A DNA stretch of 64,000 bases from an uncultured Ectothiorhodospiraceae bacterium (lineage in GTDB: Bacteria > Pseudomonadota > Gammaproteobacteria > Nitrococcales > Nitrococcaceae). This document shows positions 32,256 through 42,624 of the stretch, in pieces. Below the pieces are notes generated by a model that saw only the letters and a list, made by a program, of their open reading frames with translations, was not told the DNA's origin and did no database searches. Position numbers and translations under genes: made by a program. Each line of letters opens with the position of its first letter. The stretch's first letter is position 1. The stretch covers positions 62,001 to 126,000 of the forward strand of contig CAJXSH010000002.1 of the NCBI GenBank assembly GCA_913061005.1, in the 5' to 3' direction.

Positions 32256-33493
32256 GCCTGAGCCGCCGCAACGACGAGCTGTGGATCGAGGGCTGCAATG
32301 CCAGGGCGCTGGCCGATGGCCATGGCACACCGCTTTATGTCTACTCCCGGGCTGGCATCGAATCGGCGTGGCGGGCCTACGACCAGGCCTTCGCCGCCCA
32401 TCCGCACTTGATCTGCTACGCGGTCAAGGCCAACGGCAGCCTGGCCATCCTGCAGCTGCTCGCCCGCCTTGGCAGCGGTTTCGACATTGTCTCGGGGGGC
32501 GAGCTCGCCCGGGTGATGAAAGCCGGAGGCGACCCGGCGCGGGTGGTGTTCTCGGGCGTGGGCAAACGCGACGAAGAAATCGAACAGGCGCTCGAGGCCG
32601 GCATCCTTGCATTCAATGTGGAATCCGAGCCGGAACTCGAGCGCATCGCCCGTATTGCCAGCGCCCGGGGCCAGCGGGCCCGGATATCGCTGCGGGTCAA
32701 CCCGGATGTCGACGCCCGGACCCATCCGTACATCTCGACCGGGATGAAAGAAAACAAGTTCGGCATCGATATCCACGCCGCCGAGGCGCTCTACCACCGG
32801 GCTGCGGATATGCCCGGCATCGAGGTAACCGGGCTGGATTTCCACATCGGCTCGCAGCTCACCGAGCTGGACCCCCTGGCCGACGCCCTGTCCCGCAGTC
32901 TGGCCCTGGTGGATCGGCTCGAGGCCGCCGGGATCACGCTCGAGCATCTGGATATCGGCGGCGGGCTGGGCATCCGCTACCGCGACGAGGCCCCGCCGAC
33001 ACCGGCGGCACTGGCCGAGCGGCTTGGCCCGTTGCTCGAGGGACGCCCCCAGACACTGCTCATGGAGCCCGGCCGGGCCCTGGTGGGCGAGGCCGGCGTG
33101 CTGCTGACCCGGGTGGAATACCTCAAAAGCGGCCACCGCGAGTTTGCCGTGGTGGATGCGGCCATGAACGACCTCATGCGTCCTGCCCTCTACCAGGCCT
33201 GGCAGCGGATCGAGACGGTGGCGCCGGAAGCGGTCCCCGCCCGGGCGTACGACATCGTCGGGCCGGTCTGCGAGACCGCTGACACGCTGGGTGCCGAGCG
33301 CTCGCTCGCGCTCCGGCCCGGCAGCGTGCTGGCCATCCACGGCGCCGGCGCCTACGGCTTCGCCATGGCCTCGCAGTACAACGCCCGGCCCCGGCCGGCG
33401 GAAATCCTGGTGGACGGCGACACCGCCCATGTCATCCGCCAGCGGGAGTCCTTCGAGGATCTGTGGCGGGGCGAGACGCTGCTGGAGCGCTGA
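32252..33493 (+). CDS. lysA: Diaminopimelate decarboxylase
   Basis: The protein has 413 residues and is a PLP enzyme making lysine from meso-diaminopimelate. PLP lysine is in ICYAVKANGSLAIL (about residue 60). HIGSQLTELDP near 200, the glycine-rich DIGGGLGIRY near 235 and EPGRALVGEAGVLLTRV near 275 are diagnostic. GPVCETADTL near 340 includes the active-site cysteine of the dimer partner. It is coupled to lptM upstream and dapF downstream by ATGA and TGATG overlaps. Confidence 0.97.
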   Translation: MSLSRRNDELWIEGCNARALADGHGTPLYVYSRAGIESAWRAYDQAFAAHPHLICYAVKANGSLAILQLLARLGSGFDIVSGGELARVMKAGGDPARVVFSGVGKRDEEIEQALEAGILAFNVESEPELERIARIASARGQRARISLRVNPDVDARTHPYISTGMKENKFGIDIHAAEALYHRAADMPGIEVTGLDFHIGSQLTELDPLADALSRSLALVDRLEAAGITLEHLDIGGGLGIRYRDEAPPTPAALAERLGPLLEGRPQTLLMEPGRALVGEAGVLLTRVEYLKSGHREFAVVDAAMNDLMRPALYQAWQRIETVAPEAVPARAYDIVGPVCETADTLGAERSLALRPGSVLAIHGAGAYGFAMASQYNARPRPAEILVDGDTAHVIRQRESFEDLWRGETLLER

Positions 33494-34332
33494 TGGGACT
33501 GCCGTTTACCAAGATGCAGGGGCTTGGCAACGACTTTGTGGTGCTCGATGGCATCACCCGGCCCCTGGACGTGGACGCGTCGCTGGTCCGGGCGCTGGCC
33601 GACCGGCGCCACGGCGTTGGCTGCGACCAGGTCTTGCTCGTCGAGCCGAGCACCCGGCCCGGGGCCGACTACCGGTATCGCATCTGGAACGCCGATGGCG
33701 GCGAAGTCGAGCACTGCGGCAATGGCGTTCGCTGTGCCGCCCGGCTGCTGCACCACAAAGGGCTGATCGACGGCGCGGTGGTCTGCTTTGAAACCGCCGG
33801 GGGACTGGCCCGTGTCGAGCTGCTGGATCCCCCCCGGGTTGCCGTGGACATGGGCCCGGCGGTGCTCGAACCCGCGCAGATCCCCTTCGATGCACCGGCC
33901 AGGGCGCCGCTCTATCCGCTCGAGGTTGCCGGCAGCGACTACGCCATCGGCGCCGCCTCCATGGGCAATCCCCACGCCGTCCTGCCGGTGACGGACCTGG
34001 ACAACGCACCGGTGGCCCGTCTGGGGCCGGCCATCGAGGCCCATCCCCGTTTTCCGGCCCGTTGCAACGCCGGCTTCATGCAGATCATCGACCGCGGCCA
34101 TATCCGTCTGCGGGTCTACGAGCGGGGCGTGGGAGAGACGCCCGCCTGCGGCACCGGCGCCTGCGCGGCGGTGGTGGTCGGGGTGGTGAACGACTGGCTG
34201 GACCACCGGGTGCGGGTTGAGCTGCCCGGCGGTGAGCTGGTGATAGACTGGGAAGGCGAGGGTCAATCGGTCATGATGACCGGGCCCGCCGAACGGGTCT
34301 TCGAAGGCAGCTACCTAACGGACAAGGCATGA
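33493..34332 (+). CDS. dapF: Diaminopimelate epimerase
   Basis: The protein has 279 residues and interconverts LL- and meso-diaminopimelate, supplying LysA and peptidoglycan synthesis. The two catalytic cysteines are visible: C75 in EHCGNGVRC and a second near residue 220 in ETPACGTGACAA. The N-terminus FTKMQGLGNDFVVLD is typical. The ATG at 33493 shares one base with the lysA stop. An in-frame GTG upstream would overlap lysA and add residues not found in the family. Confidence 0.97.
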   Translation: MGLPFTKMQGLGNDFVVLDGITRPLDVDASLVRALADRRHGVGCDQVLLVEPSTRPGADYRYRIWNADGGEVEHCGNGVRCAARLLHHKGLIDGAVVCFETAGGLARVELLDPPRVAVDMGPAVLEPAQIPFDAPARAPLYPLEVAGSDYAIGAASMGNPHAVLPVTDLDNAPVARLGPAIEAHPRFPARCNAGFMQIIDRGHIRLRVYERGVGETPACGTGACAAVVVGVVNDWLDHRVRVELPGGELVIDWEGEGQSVMMTGPAERVFEGSYLTDKA

Positions 34333-35039
34333 GCAGACAAACCCCGGAATCCGCCCCCGACACCCCGGCGACCGACGAGCAACAGGTCCTGGACTATCTG
34401 CGGGCGAATCCGGCGCTACTGCGCCAGCACCGCGAACTCCTGGCCGAGCTCGACATCCCCCATGACGCCGGCGAAGGCACCACCTCGCTGATCGAATACC
34501 AGGTGGCGGTGCTGCGCGAAGAAACCCGCGATCTATCGCAGCGACTCGAGGCGTTGCTGACGGTGGCCCGCGACAATGACCGGCTGGCCGATCAGCTGCA
34601 CCGCTTTACCCTCGAGCTGCTGGCCGCCGAAGACCTGGAACATGTCCTGGTCGCACTGCGGGACGGGTTGCGCCAGGAGTTCCGCGCCGATGTGGTGCAG
34701 GTCATCCTCATCACCGATGAGTCCCTCGCCGCCGGGGTTCCCACACTGGCCCCGGACGACCCGCGCAGCGAACAGCTCGAGGCGCATTTCCCCGGCGATA
34801 CACCGGTGCTGGGCAACCTCGACGAAACCCTGATGACGTTGGTCTTTGACGACCAGGCCGATGACCTCGCCTCGGCGGCGATCATCCCCATGGAGGAGGC
34901 ACCGCTGCGCGGCTTTCTGGCCATTGGCAGTCGCGACGCCGACCGCTACCAGGAAGACCAGGGCACGGTCTTTCTGGGTCAGCTCGGGGCACTGGCAGCG
35001 CGTATCCTGCGACGCTCGCTGACGGGGACAAGGGCTTGA
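34329..35039 (+). CDS. DUF484 family protein
   Basis: The protein has 236 residues. The N-terminus has the DUF484 pattern (VLDYLRANPALLRQHRELLAEL, then a coiled segment SLIEYQVAVLREETRDLSQR) and a GAF-like C-terminal half ending in FLGQLGALAARILRRSL. Its function is unknown, but it is consistently placed between dapF and xerC in Gammaproteobacteria. It overlaps dapF by 4 bases and xerC by 4 bases. Confidence 0.9.
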   Translation: MSRQTPESAPDTPATDEQQVLDYLRANPALLRQHRELLAELDIPHDAGEGTTSLIEYQVAVLREETRDLSQRLEALLTVARDNDRLADQLHRFTLELLAAEDLEHVLVALRDGLRQEFRADVVQVILITDESLAAGVPTLAPDDPRSEQLEAHFPGDTPVLGNLDETLMTLVFDDQADDLASAAIIPMEEAPLRGFLAIGSRDADRYQEDQGTVFLGQLGALAARILRRSLTGTRA

Positions 35040-35947
35040 GCGAAGGCCCGCTGGCCGACGCCATCGACGCCTATATCGCCCATTTGCGCGACGAGCGTCG
35101 CCTCTCGGATCTCACCCGCGATCATTATCGCCGCGATCTTCAGGCGCTGGCGGGCTATCTGGCAACGCGGTCCATCAGCGACTGGGGCCGGGTCGGGGCC
35201 GATGATATCCGGCAATGGGTCGCCAGCGCCCATCGCCAGGGCCTGGGCCCGCGCTCGCTGCAGCGCCGGCTTTCATCGGTCCGCGGGCTCTATCGCTATC
35301 TTCAGCGGGAAGGGCGGGTCGCCCATGACCCCGCAGCCGATATCCGCGCTCCCCGGCAACACCGGCGGCTGCCCAGGAGCCTGGATGTGGATGCCACCGC
35401 CCGGCTTCTGGACCCGCCCGCCAGCGGCGGCGATGACCCCCTCGCCGTGCGGGATCGGGCGATCTTCGAACTGGTCTACGGCGCCGGGCTGCGTCTGGCC
35501 GAGGTGGCCGCGCTGGATGCAACCGAGGTTGCCGGTGAGCCGGACGCGCTGCGGGTCGTCGGCAAAGGCGCCCGCACCCGGGTGGTGCCGGTGGGCAAAG
35601 GCGCCCGCCGGGCCCTGGCCGCGTGGTTAGCGGCTCGGGGGTCGATCGCCGATCCCGAGGAACCGGCCCTTTTTGTCAGCCGCCGGGGCAAGCGGCTGTC
35701 CCATCGCAGCATCCAGCGACGGCTCGGCGAGCTGGCCCGTCGCCAGGGGCTCGATCAACCCGTTCACCCGCATATGCTGCGCCACGCCTTTGCCACGCAT
35801 ATCCTCGAATCCAGCGGTGATCTGCGGGCCGTCCAGGAGCTGCTTGGCCATGCCGATATCAGCACCACACAGATCTACACCCATCTCGACTTCCAGCACC
35901 TGGCCGACGTCTACGATCGCGCCCATCCCCGGGCCCGCCGGAAATAA
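35036..35947 (+). CDS. xerC: Tyrosine recombinase XerC
   Basis: The protein has 303 residues. With XerD it resolves chromosome dimers at dif during cell division. The N-terminal SAM-like core-binding domain (YIAHLRDERRLSDLTRDHYR) is followed by the catalytic domain with Arg in LVYGAGLRLAEVAALD, Lys in VVGKGARTRVVPVGK, HPHMLRHAFATH (His and Arg) and the nucleophile Tyr in STTQIYTHLDF with its preceding His in LLGHADI. It uses a TTG start that overlaps the DUF484 stop (TTGA). The dapF-DUF484-xerC order separates it from XerD. Confidence 0.94.
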   Translation: MSEGPLADAIDAYIAHLRDERRLSDLTRDHYRRDLQALAGYLATRSISDWGRVGADDIRQWVASAHRQGLGPRSLQRRLSSVRGLYRYLQREGRVAHDPAADIRAPRQHRRLPRSLDVDATARLLDPPASGGDDPLAVRDRAIFELVYGAGLRLAEVAALDATEVAGEPDALRVVGKGARTRVVPVGKGARRALAAWLAARGSIADPEEPALFVSRRGKRLSHRSIQRRLGELARRQGLDQPVHPHMLRHAFATHILESSGDLRAVQELLGHADISTTQIYTHLDFQHLADVYDRAHPRARRK

Positions 35948-36017
35948 CTCGCTCTCCCTTTGCCTGCGTTAGAATGACGCCGGCGCAATTTCATCGCACA
36001 ACGCGCGGAGACAACCA

Positions 36018-36569
36018 TTGCAGCAGTTTGATGGCACAACGATTCTCGCCGTCCGCCGCGGCGGTCAGGTGGCGCTGGGTGGTGACGGACAGGTGACCCT
36101 GGGCGATACGGTCATGAAGGGCAATGCCCGCAAGGTCCGCCGCCTGTTCCATGATCGGGTGCTGGCCGGCTTTGCCGGCGGGACCGCCGATGCCTTTACC
36201 CTGTTCGAGCGCTTCGAAGGCCAGCTCGAGCGCCACAACGGCCAGCTCACCCGGGCGGCCGTCGAAATGGCCAAGGACTGGCGCTCGGACCGCGCGCTGC
36301 GTCGCCTTGAAGCCCTTTTGATGGTGGCCGATGCCGAAACCCTGCTGATGCTCTCGGGCAACGGCGATGTGGTCGAACCCGAACGCGAGCTGATGGCCAT
36401 CGGCTCGGGCTCGGGCTATGCCCAGGCCGCCGCCCAGGCCCTGTGCGCCGAAACCGAACTGAGCGCCGAGGCGATTGTCGAGAAGGCGCTGGGGATCGCC
36501 GCCGATATCTGCATCTACACCAACCACCACCTCACCATCGAGGCCCTTGGCGAAGGGGGAGCGGAATGA
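36018..36569 (+). CDS. hslV: HslV (ClpQ) proteasome-like protease subunit
   Basis: The protein has 183 residues including a short propeptide (MQQFDG). Cleavage exposes Thr7 as the N-terminal nucleophile in [35 protein letters not shown] is cut into two conserved blocks typical of HslV, followed by [15 protein letters not shown]. It forms the peptidase dodecamer of HslUV. The start is TTG at 36018 with GGAG at 36006-36009. A TAGAAT at 35970-35975 could be a -10, but I see no clear -35 or sigma32 element. Confidence 0.95.
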   Translation: MQQFDGTTILAVRRGGQVALGGDGQVTLGDTVMKGNARKVRRLFHDRVLAGFAGGTADAFTLFERFEGQLERHNGQLTRAAVEMAKDWRSDRALRRLEALLMVADAETLLMLSGNGDVVEPERELMAIGSGSGYAQAAAQALCAETELSAEAIVEKALGIAADICIYTNHHLTIEALGEGGAE

Positions 36570-37888
36570 GCGAAATGACGCCGCGCGAAATCGTCCAGGA
36601 GCTGGACAAGCACATTGTCGGCCAGGCCGAAGCCAAGCGCGCCGTCGCCAATGCCCTGCGCAACCGCTGGCGTCGCCAGCAGGTCGAGCCGCCGCTGCGT
36701 GGCGAGATCACGCCCAAGAACATCCTCATGATCGGCCCCACCGGGGTGGGCAAAACCGAAATCGCCCGCCGGCTGGCGCGGCTTGCCAATGCGCCGTTCA
36801 TCAAAATCGAGGCCACCAAGTTTACCGAGGTCGGCTATGTTGGCCGGGACGTGGAATCGGTGATCCGAGATCTGACCGACAACGCCCTGAAAATGATCCG
36901 TGAGCAGGCCATGGCCCGCCAGGCGAGCCGTGCCGAAGACGCCGCCGAAGACCGCATCCTCGACGTCCTGCTGCCCCAGGCGCGGGACGGCGAGGTCGAC
37001 AGCAGCGTCGAGAGCACCCGGCAGAAGATGCGCAAAAAGCTTCGCGAGGGCGAGCTCGACGACAAAGAAATCGAAATCGAAGTCCGCGGCCAGCAGCCGG
37101 GCATGGAGTTCATGACACCGCCGGGCATGGAGCAGCTCGCCAGCCAGCTGCAGGGCATGTTCCAGAACCTGGGCGGACAGCGCAGCGAGCGTCAGCGCAT
37201 GCGTATCAGCGAGGCCTGGCGGGTGCTGCGTGACGAAGAGGCCGCCAAGCTCGTCAACGAAGAAGAAATCAAGCAACAGGCCATCGAAGCGGTCGAGCAA
37301 AGCGGCATCGTTTTTGTCGATGAAATCGACAAGGTGGCCAAGCGGGCCGAGCAGGGCAGCGGCGGGGATATCTCCCGCGAGGGGGTACAGCGGGATCTGC
37401 TGCCACTGGTCGAGGGGACCACCGTCTCGACCCGGCACGGGATGGTCAACACCGACCATATCCTTTTCATCGCCTCGGGGGCGTTTCATCTATCCAAGCC
37501 CTCTGATCTCATCCCCGAGCTCCAGGGCCGGCTGCCCATCCGCGTCGAACTCAACGCGCTGGCCGTCGAGGACTTCGTGCGCATCCTCACCGAGCCCGAT
37601 GCCTCGCTGGTGCGCCAGTACCAGGCGCTGCTGCAGACCGAGGGGGTGACCCTGTCGTTCACCGCCGATGGCATCGAGCGCATCGCCGGTATGGCCTGGG
37701 AGGTCAACGAGCGGACCGAGAACATCGGTGCCCGCCGGCTGCATACCATCCTCGAGCGGCTGCTCGAAGAGATCTCCCATACCGCACCGGATCATGCCGG
37801 TGGCGAGATCCGCATCGACGCCGACTACGTGACAAGCCGGCTGTCGGATCTCACCGAGAACGACGATCTGAGCCGTTACATCCTCTAG
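36566..37888 (+). CDS. hslU: HslU (ClpY) AAA+ unfoldase
   Basis: The protein has 440 residues and is the ATPase partner of HslV. Walker [16 protein letters not shown] is near residue 58, Walker [15 protein letters not shown] near 248, the GYVGRD pore motif near 90, and sensor 2 region [21 protein letters not shown] near 390. The intermediate I-domain (about 110-240) is acidic and charged as usual. The C-terminal tail DLSRYIL inserts into HslV. It overlaps hslV by 4 bases (ATGA). Confidence 0.97.
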   Translation: MSEMTPREIVQELDKHIVGQAEAKRAVANALRNRWRRQQVEPPLRGEITPKNILMIGPTGVGKTEIARRLARLANAPFIKIEATKFTEVGYVGRDVESVIRDLTDNALKMIREQAMARQASRAEDAAEDRILDVLLPQARDGEVDSSVESTRQKMRKKLREGELDDKEIEIEVRGQQPGMEFMTPPGMEQLASQLQGMFQNLGGQRSERQRMRISEAWRVLRDEEAAKLVNEEEIKQQAIEAVEQSGIVFVDEIDKVAKRAEQGSGGDISREGVQRDLLPLVEGTTVSTRHGMVNTDHILFIASGAFHLSKPSDLIPELQGRLPIRVELNALAVEDFVRILTEPDASLVRQYQALLQTEGVTLSFTADGIERIAGMAWEVNERTENIGARRLHTILERLLEEISHTAPDHAGGEIRIDADYVTSRLSDLTENDDLSRYIL

Positions 37889-37896
37889 GAGCTGTC

Positions 37897-38289
37897 ATGA
37901 AACGCCCGGCGCGCCAGTACAACGGTCAGGTCCCCACCGATATTCGCCTGCATCGGCGCTCGCGGACCCTGGAGATTGCCTTCGATGGCGAAGAGCGCTT
38001 CGAACTGGGCGCCGAGTACCTGCGGGTCTACTCGCCGTCTGCCGAGGTCCGGGGCCATGGCCCGGGCCAGGCGGTGCTGCAGGTGGGCAAAGAAGGGGTT
38101 GGCATTACCGGCATCGAACCCGTGGGCCAGTATGCGCTGCGCATCAACTTTGATGATGGCCACAACACGGGGCTGTACTCGTGGGAGCTGCTCTATGACC
38201 TGGGCGCCAACCAGGCGCAGTACTGGCAGGATTATCTGGATGCCCTTGCCGATGCCGGCTACCAGCGGGATGAGGAGCCACCGCAATGA
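37897..38289 (+). CDS. DUF971 (gamma-butyrobetaine hydroxylase-like N-terminal) protein
   Basis: The protein has 130 residues and belongs to the DUF971/GBBH-like_N family: [35 protein letters not shown], and [15 protein letters not shown]. Full-length gamma-butyrobetaine hydroxylases carry this as an N-terminal zinc-binding domain, but standalone forms next to hslVU and ubiE are common in Gammaproteobacteria with no proven function. It starts 8 bases after hslU and overlaps ubiE by 4 bases. Confidence 0.9.
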   Translation: MKRPARQYNGQVPTDIRLHRRSRTLEIAFDGEERFELGAEYLRVYSPSAEVRGHGPGQAVLQVGKEGVGITGIEPVGQYALRINFDDGHNTGLYSWELLYDLGANQAQYWQDYLDALADAGYQRDEEPPQ

Positions 38290-39044
38290 GCACGCAATCG
38301 TCGGCCGATGAGGCGCATTTTGGCTTCGAGCGCATCCCTGCCGCCGAAAAATCCCGGCGGGTGGGCGAGGTGTTCAGCTCGGTGGCCGGACGCTACGATC
38401 TGATGAACGACCTGATGTCCGCCGGCCTGCACCGGCTGTGGAAGCACCAGGCCCTCAATCAGGTGGCGGCCCGCCCGGGCCAGCAGGTGCTCGACCTCGC
38501 CGCCGGCACCGGCGATCTCAGCGCCGGACTGGCGCGACAGGTGGGTGAAACCGGCCGGGTGATCGTCTCGGATATCAACGCCGACATGCTCAACGAGGGG
38601 CGGGACCGGCTGCTCGACCAGGGGCTGGTGGGCAATCTCGATTATGTCATCGCCAACGCCGAGGCACTGCCGTTTCCGGATCGCAGCTTCGATCGCATCA
38701 CCATCGCCTTTGGCCTGCGCAATGTCACCCACATCCCCCGGGCCCTGGCGGCGATGCAGCGCACCCTGCGGCCGGGTGGACAGGTGGTGATACTGGAGTT
38801 CTCCACGCTCTATCTCAAAGCCCTGCAGCCGATCTACGATCTCTACTCCTTCCAGGTCCTGCCCCGGATGGGCCGACTGGTGGCCAATGATGCCGAGAGC
38901 TATCGCTACCTGGCCGAATCCATCCGCATGCACCCCGACCAGGACACGCTCTGCGAGATGATGATCGAGGCGGGTTTCGAGGACTGCGACTACATCAATC
39001 TAAGCGGTGGGCTTGTCGCCCTGCACCATGGCCATGTCTACTGA
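38286..39044 (+). CDS. ubiE: Ubiquinone/menaquinone C-methyltransferase UbiE
   Basis: The protein has 252 residues, a SAM-dependent class I methyltransferase of the quinone ring. Motifs are [22 protein letters not shown] near residue 30 (two conserved blocks), motif [16 protein letters not shown] near 70, [23 protein letters not shown] near 117 and the C-terminal [14 protein letters not shown]. It opens the ubiEJB set that works in ubiquinone biosynthesis at the membrane. Its ATG overlaps the DUF971 stop. Confidence 0.97.
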   Translation: MSTQSSADEAHFGFERIPAAEKSRRVGEVFSSVAGRYDLMNDLMSAGLHRLWKHQALNQVAARPGQQVLDLAAGTGDLSAGLARQVGETGRVIVSDINADMLNEGRDRLLDQGLVGNLDYVIANAEALPFPDRSFDRITIAFGLRNVTHIPRALAAMQRTLRPGGQVVILEFSTLYLKALQPIYDLYSFQVLPRMGRLVANDAESYRYLAESIRMHPDQDTLCEMMIEAGFEDCDYINLSGGLVALHHGHVY

Positions 39045-39645
39045 ATTGCTGCCGCTGGCATTCATCGAACAGGCCATCAACCGGACCCTGCATCTGGACC
39101 CGGCCAGTGCCGGTCGACTGCAACGCCTCGCCGGCAAGGACCTGGGGCTGCGACTCACCGACCCGGCGGTCAGCCTGCGGGTGAGCTTTGCCGAGGAGGG
39201 GCTCGCCCTGATCCGGGACGACACCGACATGAGCGATTGCCAGGCCCGGCTCGAGACCAGCCTGGCGGGGCTCACCGGCCTGGTCCTCTCGCGGGGCCAG
39301 CGCAGCCGGGATGTGGCCTTTCGCGGCGATATCGGCACCATCCAGGAGGTGCGCACCCTGTTTGCCGAGCTGGATGTGGACCTGGAGGCCCAACTGGCCC
39401 GGTGGGTGGGGACCGCCACCGCCGCCAGCCTGCTCGACAACGCCCGGGCCGGCGCTCGATGGAGCCGGCGCAGTGCCACCACCCTGCTGCAGAATGCCGC
39501 CGAACTGGCCACCGAAGAGCGGCAACTGCTGCCGACCGCCGTCGAAGCCCGCAATTTCTGCGACGATGTCGACAATATCCGCGAAGATGTCGACCGACTG
39601 GAGGCCCGTCTGCGGCGTCTCGAAAAACAAAGGACCGCCCAATGA
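39028..39645 (+). CDS. ubiJ: Ubiquinone biosynthesis accessory factor UbiJ
   Basis: The protein has about 205 residues with an SCP2-like lipid-binding N-terminal half ([21 protein letters not shown], then [21 protein letters not shown]) and a C-terminal coiled coil ([20 protein letters not shown]). This is the UbiJ pattern, and the gene lies between ubiE and ubiB as in E. coli. UbiJ binds lipids in the Ubi complex. The start overlaps the ubiE end; ATG at 39028 or 39034 are both possible because no clear ribosome-binding site is visible. Confidence 0.88.
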   Translation: MAMSTELLPLAFIEQAINRTLHLDPASAGRLQRLAGKDLGLRLTDPAVSLRVSFAEEGLALIRDDTDMSDCQARLETSLAGLTGLVLSRGQRSRDVAFRGDIGTIQEVRTLFAELDVDLEAQLARWVGTATAASLLDNARAGARWSRRSATTLLQNAAELATEERQLLPTAVEARNFCDDVDNIREDVDRLEARLRRLEKQRTAQ

Positions 39646-41306
39646 CGCGACCCCGGCTGTGGCTTCGGCTGATGCAGATCAACCTGGTCCTGCTCCGGCA
39701 TGGCCTGGATGAAATCCTCTTTGCCACCCGGTGGTTTCGGCCGTTTCGCTTTCTCCGCATCTTCATGCCCTGGGCCTGGTTCCGTCGCCAACAGCGACCC
39801 CGGGCCGAGCGCATCCGGCTGGCGCTGGAGGATCTCGGTCCCATATTCGTGAAGTTCGGCCAGATCCTCTCAACCCGGCGCGATCTACTGCCGGCGGATA
39901 TCGCCGCCGAGCTGGCGCGACTCCAGGATCAGGTCCCGCCGTTTCCGGGCGAGCAGGCACGGGCGATCGTCGAGGCCGAGTATCAACAGCCCGTCGACGG
40001 CTGGTTCGCCCATCTGGATGAACAGGCCCTGGCCTCGGCCTCGATCGCCCAGGTGCACGCTGCCCGCCTGCACGACGGCCGCGATGTCATCGTCAAGGTG
40101 CTGCGTCCCAACATCGAACAGGCCATCGGCCGGGACCTGCAGGTGATGTATCTCTTCGCCCGGCTCGCCCAGCGCTACTGGCGCGAGGGCTATCGGCTAC
40201 GCCCGGTGGAGGTGGTCCGCGAGTTCGACAACACCCTCAACGACGAGCTCGATCTCATGCGCGAGGCGGCCAACGCCTCGCAGCTCAAGCGCAACTTCGC
40301 CGACTCCGACCTGCTCTATGTCCCCGAGGTCTACTGGCCCGGCACCCGACAGCGGGTGATGGTCATGGAGCGCATCCATGGCCTGCAGATCAGCGATATC
40401 CAGGGCCTGAAGGATGCCGGTGTGGACATGAAAGCCCTGGCAGAGCGGGGCACCGAGATTTTCTTCACCCAGGTCTTCCGGGACAGCTTCTTTCACGCCG
40501 ACATGCATCCGGGCAATATCTTCGTGGATGTCAGCAACCCCGCCGATCCGCGGTATGTGGCGGTGGACTTTGGCATCATGGGGTCGCTGAGCCCCGTCGA
40601 TCACCGCTATCTGGCCGATAACTTCATCGCCTTTTTCAACCGCGACTATCGCCGTGTCGCCGAGCTGCATGTCGAATCCGGCTGGGTGCCGCCCGAGACC
40701 CGGGTCGATGAGTTCGAGGCGGCCATGCGCACCGTCTGCGAACCCATTTTCGAGCGGCCGCTGGGCGAGATCTCGCTGGGGGCGCTTTTAATGCGGCTTT
40801 TCCAGACCGGGCGGCGCTTCAACATGGAAATCCAGCCCCAGCTGGTGTTGCTGCAAAAAACCCTGCTGGCCATCGAGGGGCTGGGCCGCCAGCTCTACCC
40901 CGAGCTGGATCTTTGGAGTACCGGCAAGCCCTATCTCGAACACTGGATGAAAGACCGCCTGGGGGCCCGGGCGCTGGCGGAGAACCTGCGTCGGGAACTG
41001 CCCCATTTGGCAGAGACCCTGCCGACGCTGCCCCGACGCCTGGACGGCGCCCTGTCAGAGCTCGAACAGGCCAACACCGAACGGCGCGAGCAGCAAAAAG
41101 CGCTGGCGTCACTGCGCGCCGAGCTACGGCGCAATGGCCGGCGCGGCTTCGCCACCGGCGTCGGCGCCACCCTGGTGCTCTCGGCGTTCGTGGTGGCCGC
41201 CCTGGATGGTCGCAGCCCCGCCATGCTGGGGGATGCCCCGGCGGTCAGCTGGGTGCTGGGCGGCCTCGGGGCGTTGATGTGGTACATCGCCTGGCCGCGG
41301 GACTGA
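39642..41306 (+). CDS. ubiB: UbiB protein kinase-like ATPase of ubiquinone biosynthesis
   Basis: The protein has 554 residues. The UbiB/ADCK family motif [14 protein letters not shown] is near residue 68, Ala-rich loop [15 protein letters not shown] near 130, VIVKVLRPN with the catalytic Lys near 150, [10 protein letters not shown] near 285 and the metal-binding VDFGIMG near 307. Two C-terminal membrane segments ([20 protein letters not shown] and [15 protein letters not shown]) end the protein. It overlaps ubiJ by 4 bases. It ends 14 bases from the convergent ctpA, leaving no proper terminator space. Confidence 0.97.
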   Translation: MTRPRLWLRLMQINLVLLRHGLDEILFATRWFRPFRFLRIFMPWAWFRRQQRPRAERIRLALEDLGPIFVKFGQILSTRRDLLPADIAAELARLQDQVPPFPGEQARAIVEAEYQQPVDGWFAHLDEQALASASIAQVHAARLHDGRDVIVKVLRPNIEQAIGRDLQVMYLFARLAQRYWREGYRLRPVEVVREFDNTLNDELDLMREAANASQLKRNFADSDLLYVPEVYWPGTRQRVMVMERIHGLQISDIQGLKDAGVDMKALAERGTEIFFTQVFRDSFFHADMHPGNIFVDVSNPADPRYVAVDFGIMGSLSPVDHRYLADNFIAFFNRDYRRVAELHVESGWVPPETRVDEFEAAMRTVCEPIFERPLGEISLGALLMRLFQTGRRFNMEIQPQLVLLQKTLLAIEGLGRQLYPELDLWSTGKPYLEHWMKDRLGARALAENLRRELPHLAETLPTLPRRLDGALSELEQANTERREQQKALASLRAELRRNGRRGFATGVGATLVLSAFVVAALDGRSPAMLGDAPAVSWVLGGLGALMWYIAWPRD

Positions 41307-41320
41307 GCGGCGAGCGGCGA

Positions 41321-42613
41321 CTAGTCCCCACCCAGAATGGTCAGACCCTTTAGCAGATTGAGCGCCTCGGCCAGGGCGTAGTCCCGCTCGGCCAGCGCCG
41401 GCTCGTCGCCGGTCTCCTCCGCAGCGGGCGCCTCATCACCCCGCAAATGGCGGGGCAGATCCGACTCGCGTAGCCGATCGGACACCGCCCCGGCGGTGAC
41501 TTCGAGGTTGGCGATGCGCACATCCGGGGTAATGCCCTCGGCCTGGATGGACCGACCCTCGGGGGTGAAGTAACGCGCCGTGGTGAGCTTGACCGCATTG
41601 CCATCCCGAAGCGGCAGAATGGTCTGGACCGACCCCTTGCCAAAGGTCGGCTCACCCATGACCACGCCGCGCCGGTGATCCTGCAGCGCGCCGGCCACGA
41701 TTTCGGCCGCCGAGGCCGAACCGGCGTTGACGAGCACCACCAGCGGCACACCGCCGAGCGCATCGTTAGGGGTAGCGACAAACCGGCTCGCGGCCCGCTC
41801 GGCCCGGCCATCGGTGGTCACGATGACCCCGCTCGCCAGAAAGGCGTCCGCCACCTCGACGGCGGCATCCAGCACGCCACCCGGGTTGTTGCGCAGATCC
41901 AGCACCAGCCCGCTCAATCCATCCGGGCCGGCATCGGCCACCAGCCCTTCGACGGCGTCGAGCACATCATCGCCGGTGCGCGACTGGAACTGACTGATGC
42001 GCAGATAGCCGAAGCCGGGCTCGAGCAGCCGGGCACGGACGCTCTCCACCCGGATGATTGCCCGTTCGATGGTGACCTCGATGGGGGCCTCGGCGCCGTC
42101 CCGCAGGATACCGAGGACGATTTCGGTGCCCGGCTCGCCACGCATGCGCTCCACGGCTTCCTGCAGATCGAGCCCCTTCACCGATTGGCCATCGATGCGA
42201 ATGATCAGATCCCCCGGCCGGATCCCCGCCGCATCGGCCGGTGTGCCGTCGATGGGGGCGATGACCTCGACAAAGCCATCCTCCATGCCCACCTCGATGC
42301 CCAGGCCACCAAACTCGCCCCGGGTGCCCTCCTGCAGCTGCTGGTAGTCGCTGCGATCCAGGTAGGTGGAATGCGGGTCCAGCCCCTGCAGCATGCCCTG
42401 AATGGCATTGTCGATCAGGGTCTCGGGATCCACATCCTCGACATAGTCCCGCTGGATGCGCTCGTAGACCTCGGTAAAGGTGCGCAACCGCTCCAGCGGC
42501 AAGGTCTCATCCGGCTCCGAGTCGGTCTGGGCCGGCACCGACGGGGCCAGGCCCAGCATCAGGGCAAGACAGAGCCCACGGGTCAGACGGCAGAGAGCGG
42601 CGCGTTCAGCCAT
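41321..42613 (-). CDS. ctpA: C-terminal processing peptidase, S41 family (CtpA-like)
   Basis: The protein has 430 residues. An N-terminal signal peptide (LCLALMLGLAPSVPAQ) directs it to the periplasm. A PDZ domain (GIEVGMEDGFVEVIAPIDGTP...GIRPGDLIIRIDG) lies at about 95-175, followed by the S41 protease domain. There the nucleophile Ser is in VNAGSASAAEIV and the general-base Lys in GEPTFGKGSVQ, which completes the Ser-Lys dyad. It sits 11 bases downstream of envC, the usual pairing with a cell-wall hydrolase activator, suggesting a role in controlling murein hydrolases. Confidence 0.93.
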   Translation of the reverse strand: MAERAALCRLTRGLCLALMLGLAPSVPAQTDSEPDETLPLERLRTFTEVYERIQRDYVEDVDPETLIDNAIQGMLQGLDPHSTYLDRSDYQQLQEGTRGEFGGLGIEVGMEDGFVEVIAPIDGTPADAAGIRPGDLIIRIDGQSVKGLDLQEAVERMRGEPGTEIVLGILRDGAEAPIEVTIERAIIRVESVRARLLEPGFGYLRISQFQSRTGDDVLDAVEGLVADAGPDGLSGLVLDLRNNPGGVLDAAVEVADAFLASGVIVTTDGRAERAASRFVATPNDALGGVPLVVLVNAGSASAAEIVAGALQDHRRGVVMGEPTFGKGSVQTILPLRDGNAVKLTTARYFTPEGRSIQAEGITPDVRIANLEVTAGAVSDRLRESDLPRHLRGDEAPAAEETGDEPALAERDYALAEALNLLKGLTILGGD

Positions 42614-42624
42614 TGTTGGTCTTC

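Noticed and set aside
41299-41328. GGGACT/AGTCCC inverted repeat at the ubiB-ctpA junction as terminator
   Set aside because: Only 6 bp with an 18-base loop, overlaps both coding ends and has no T-run.
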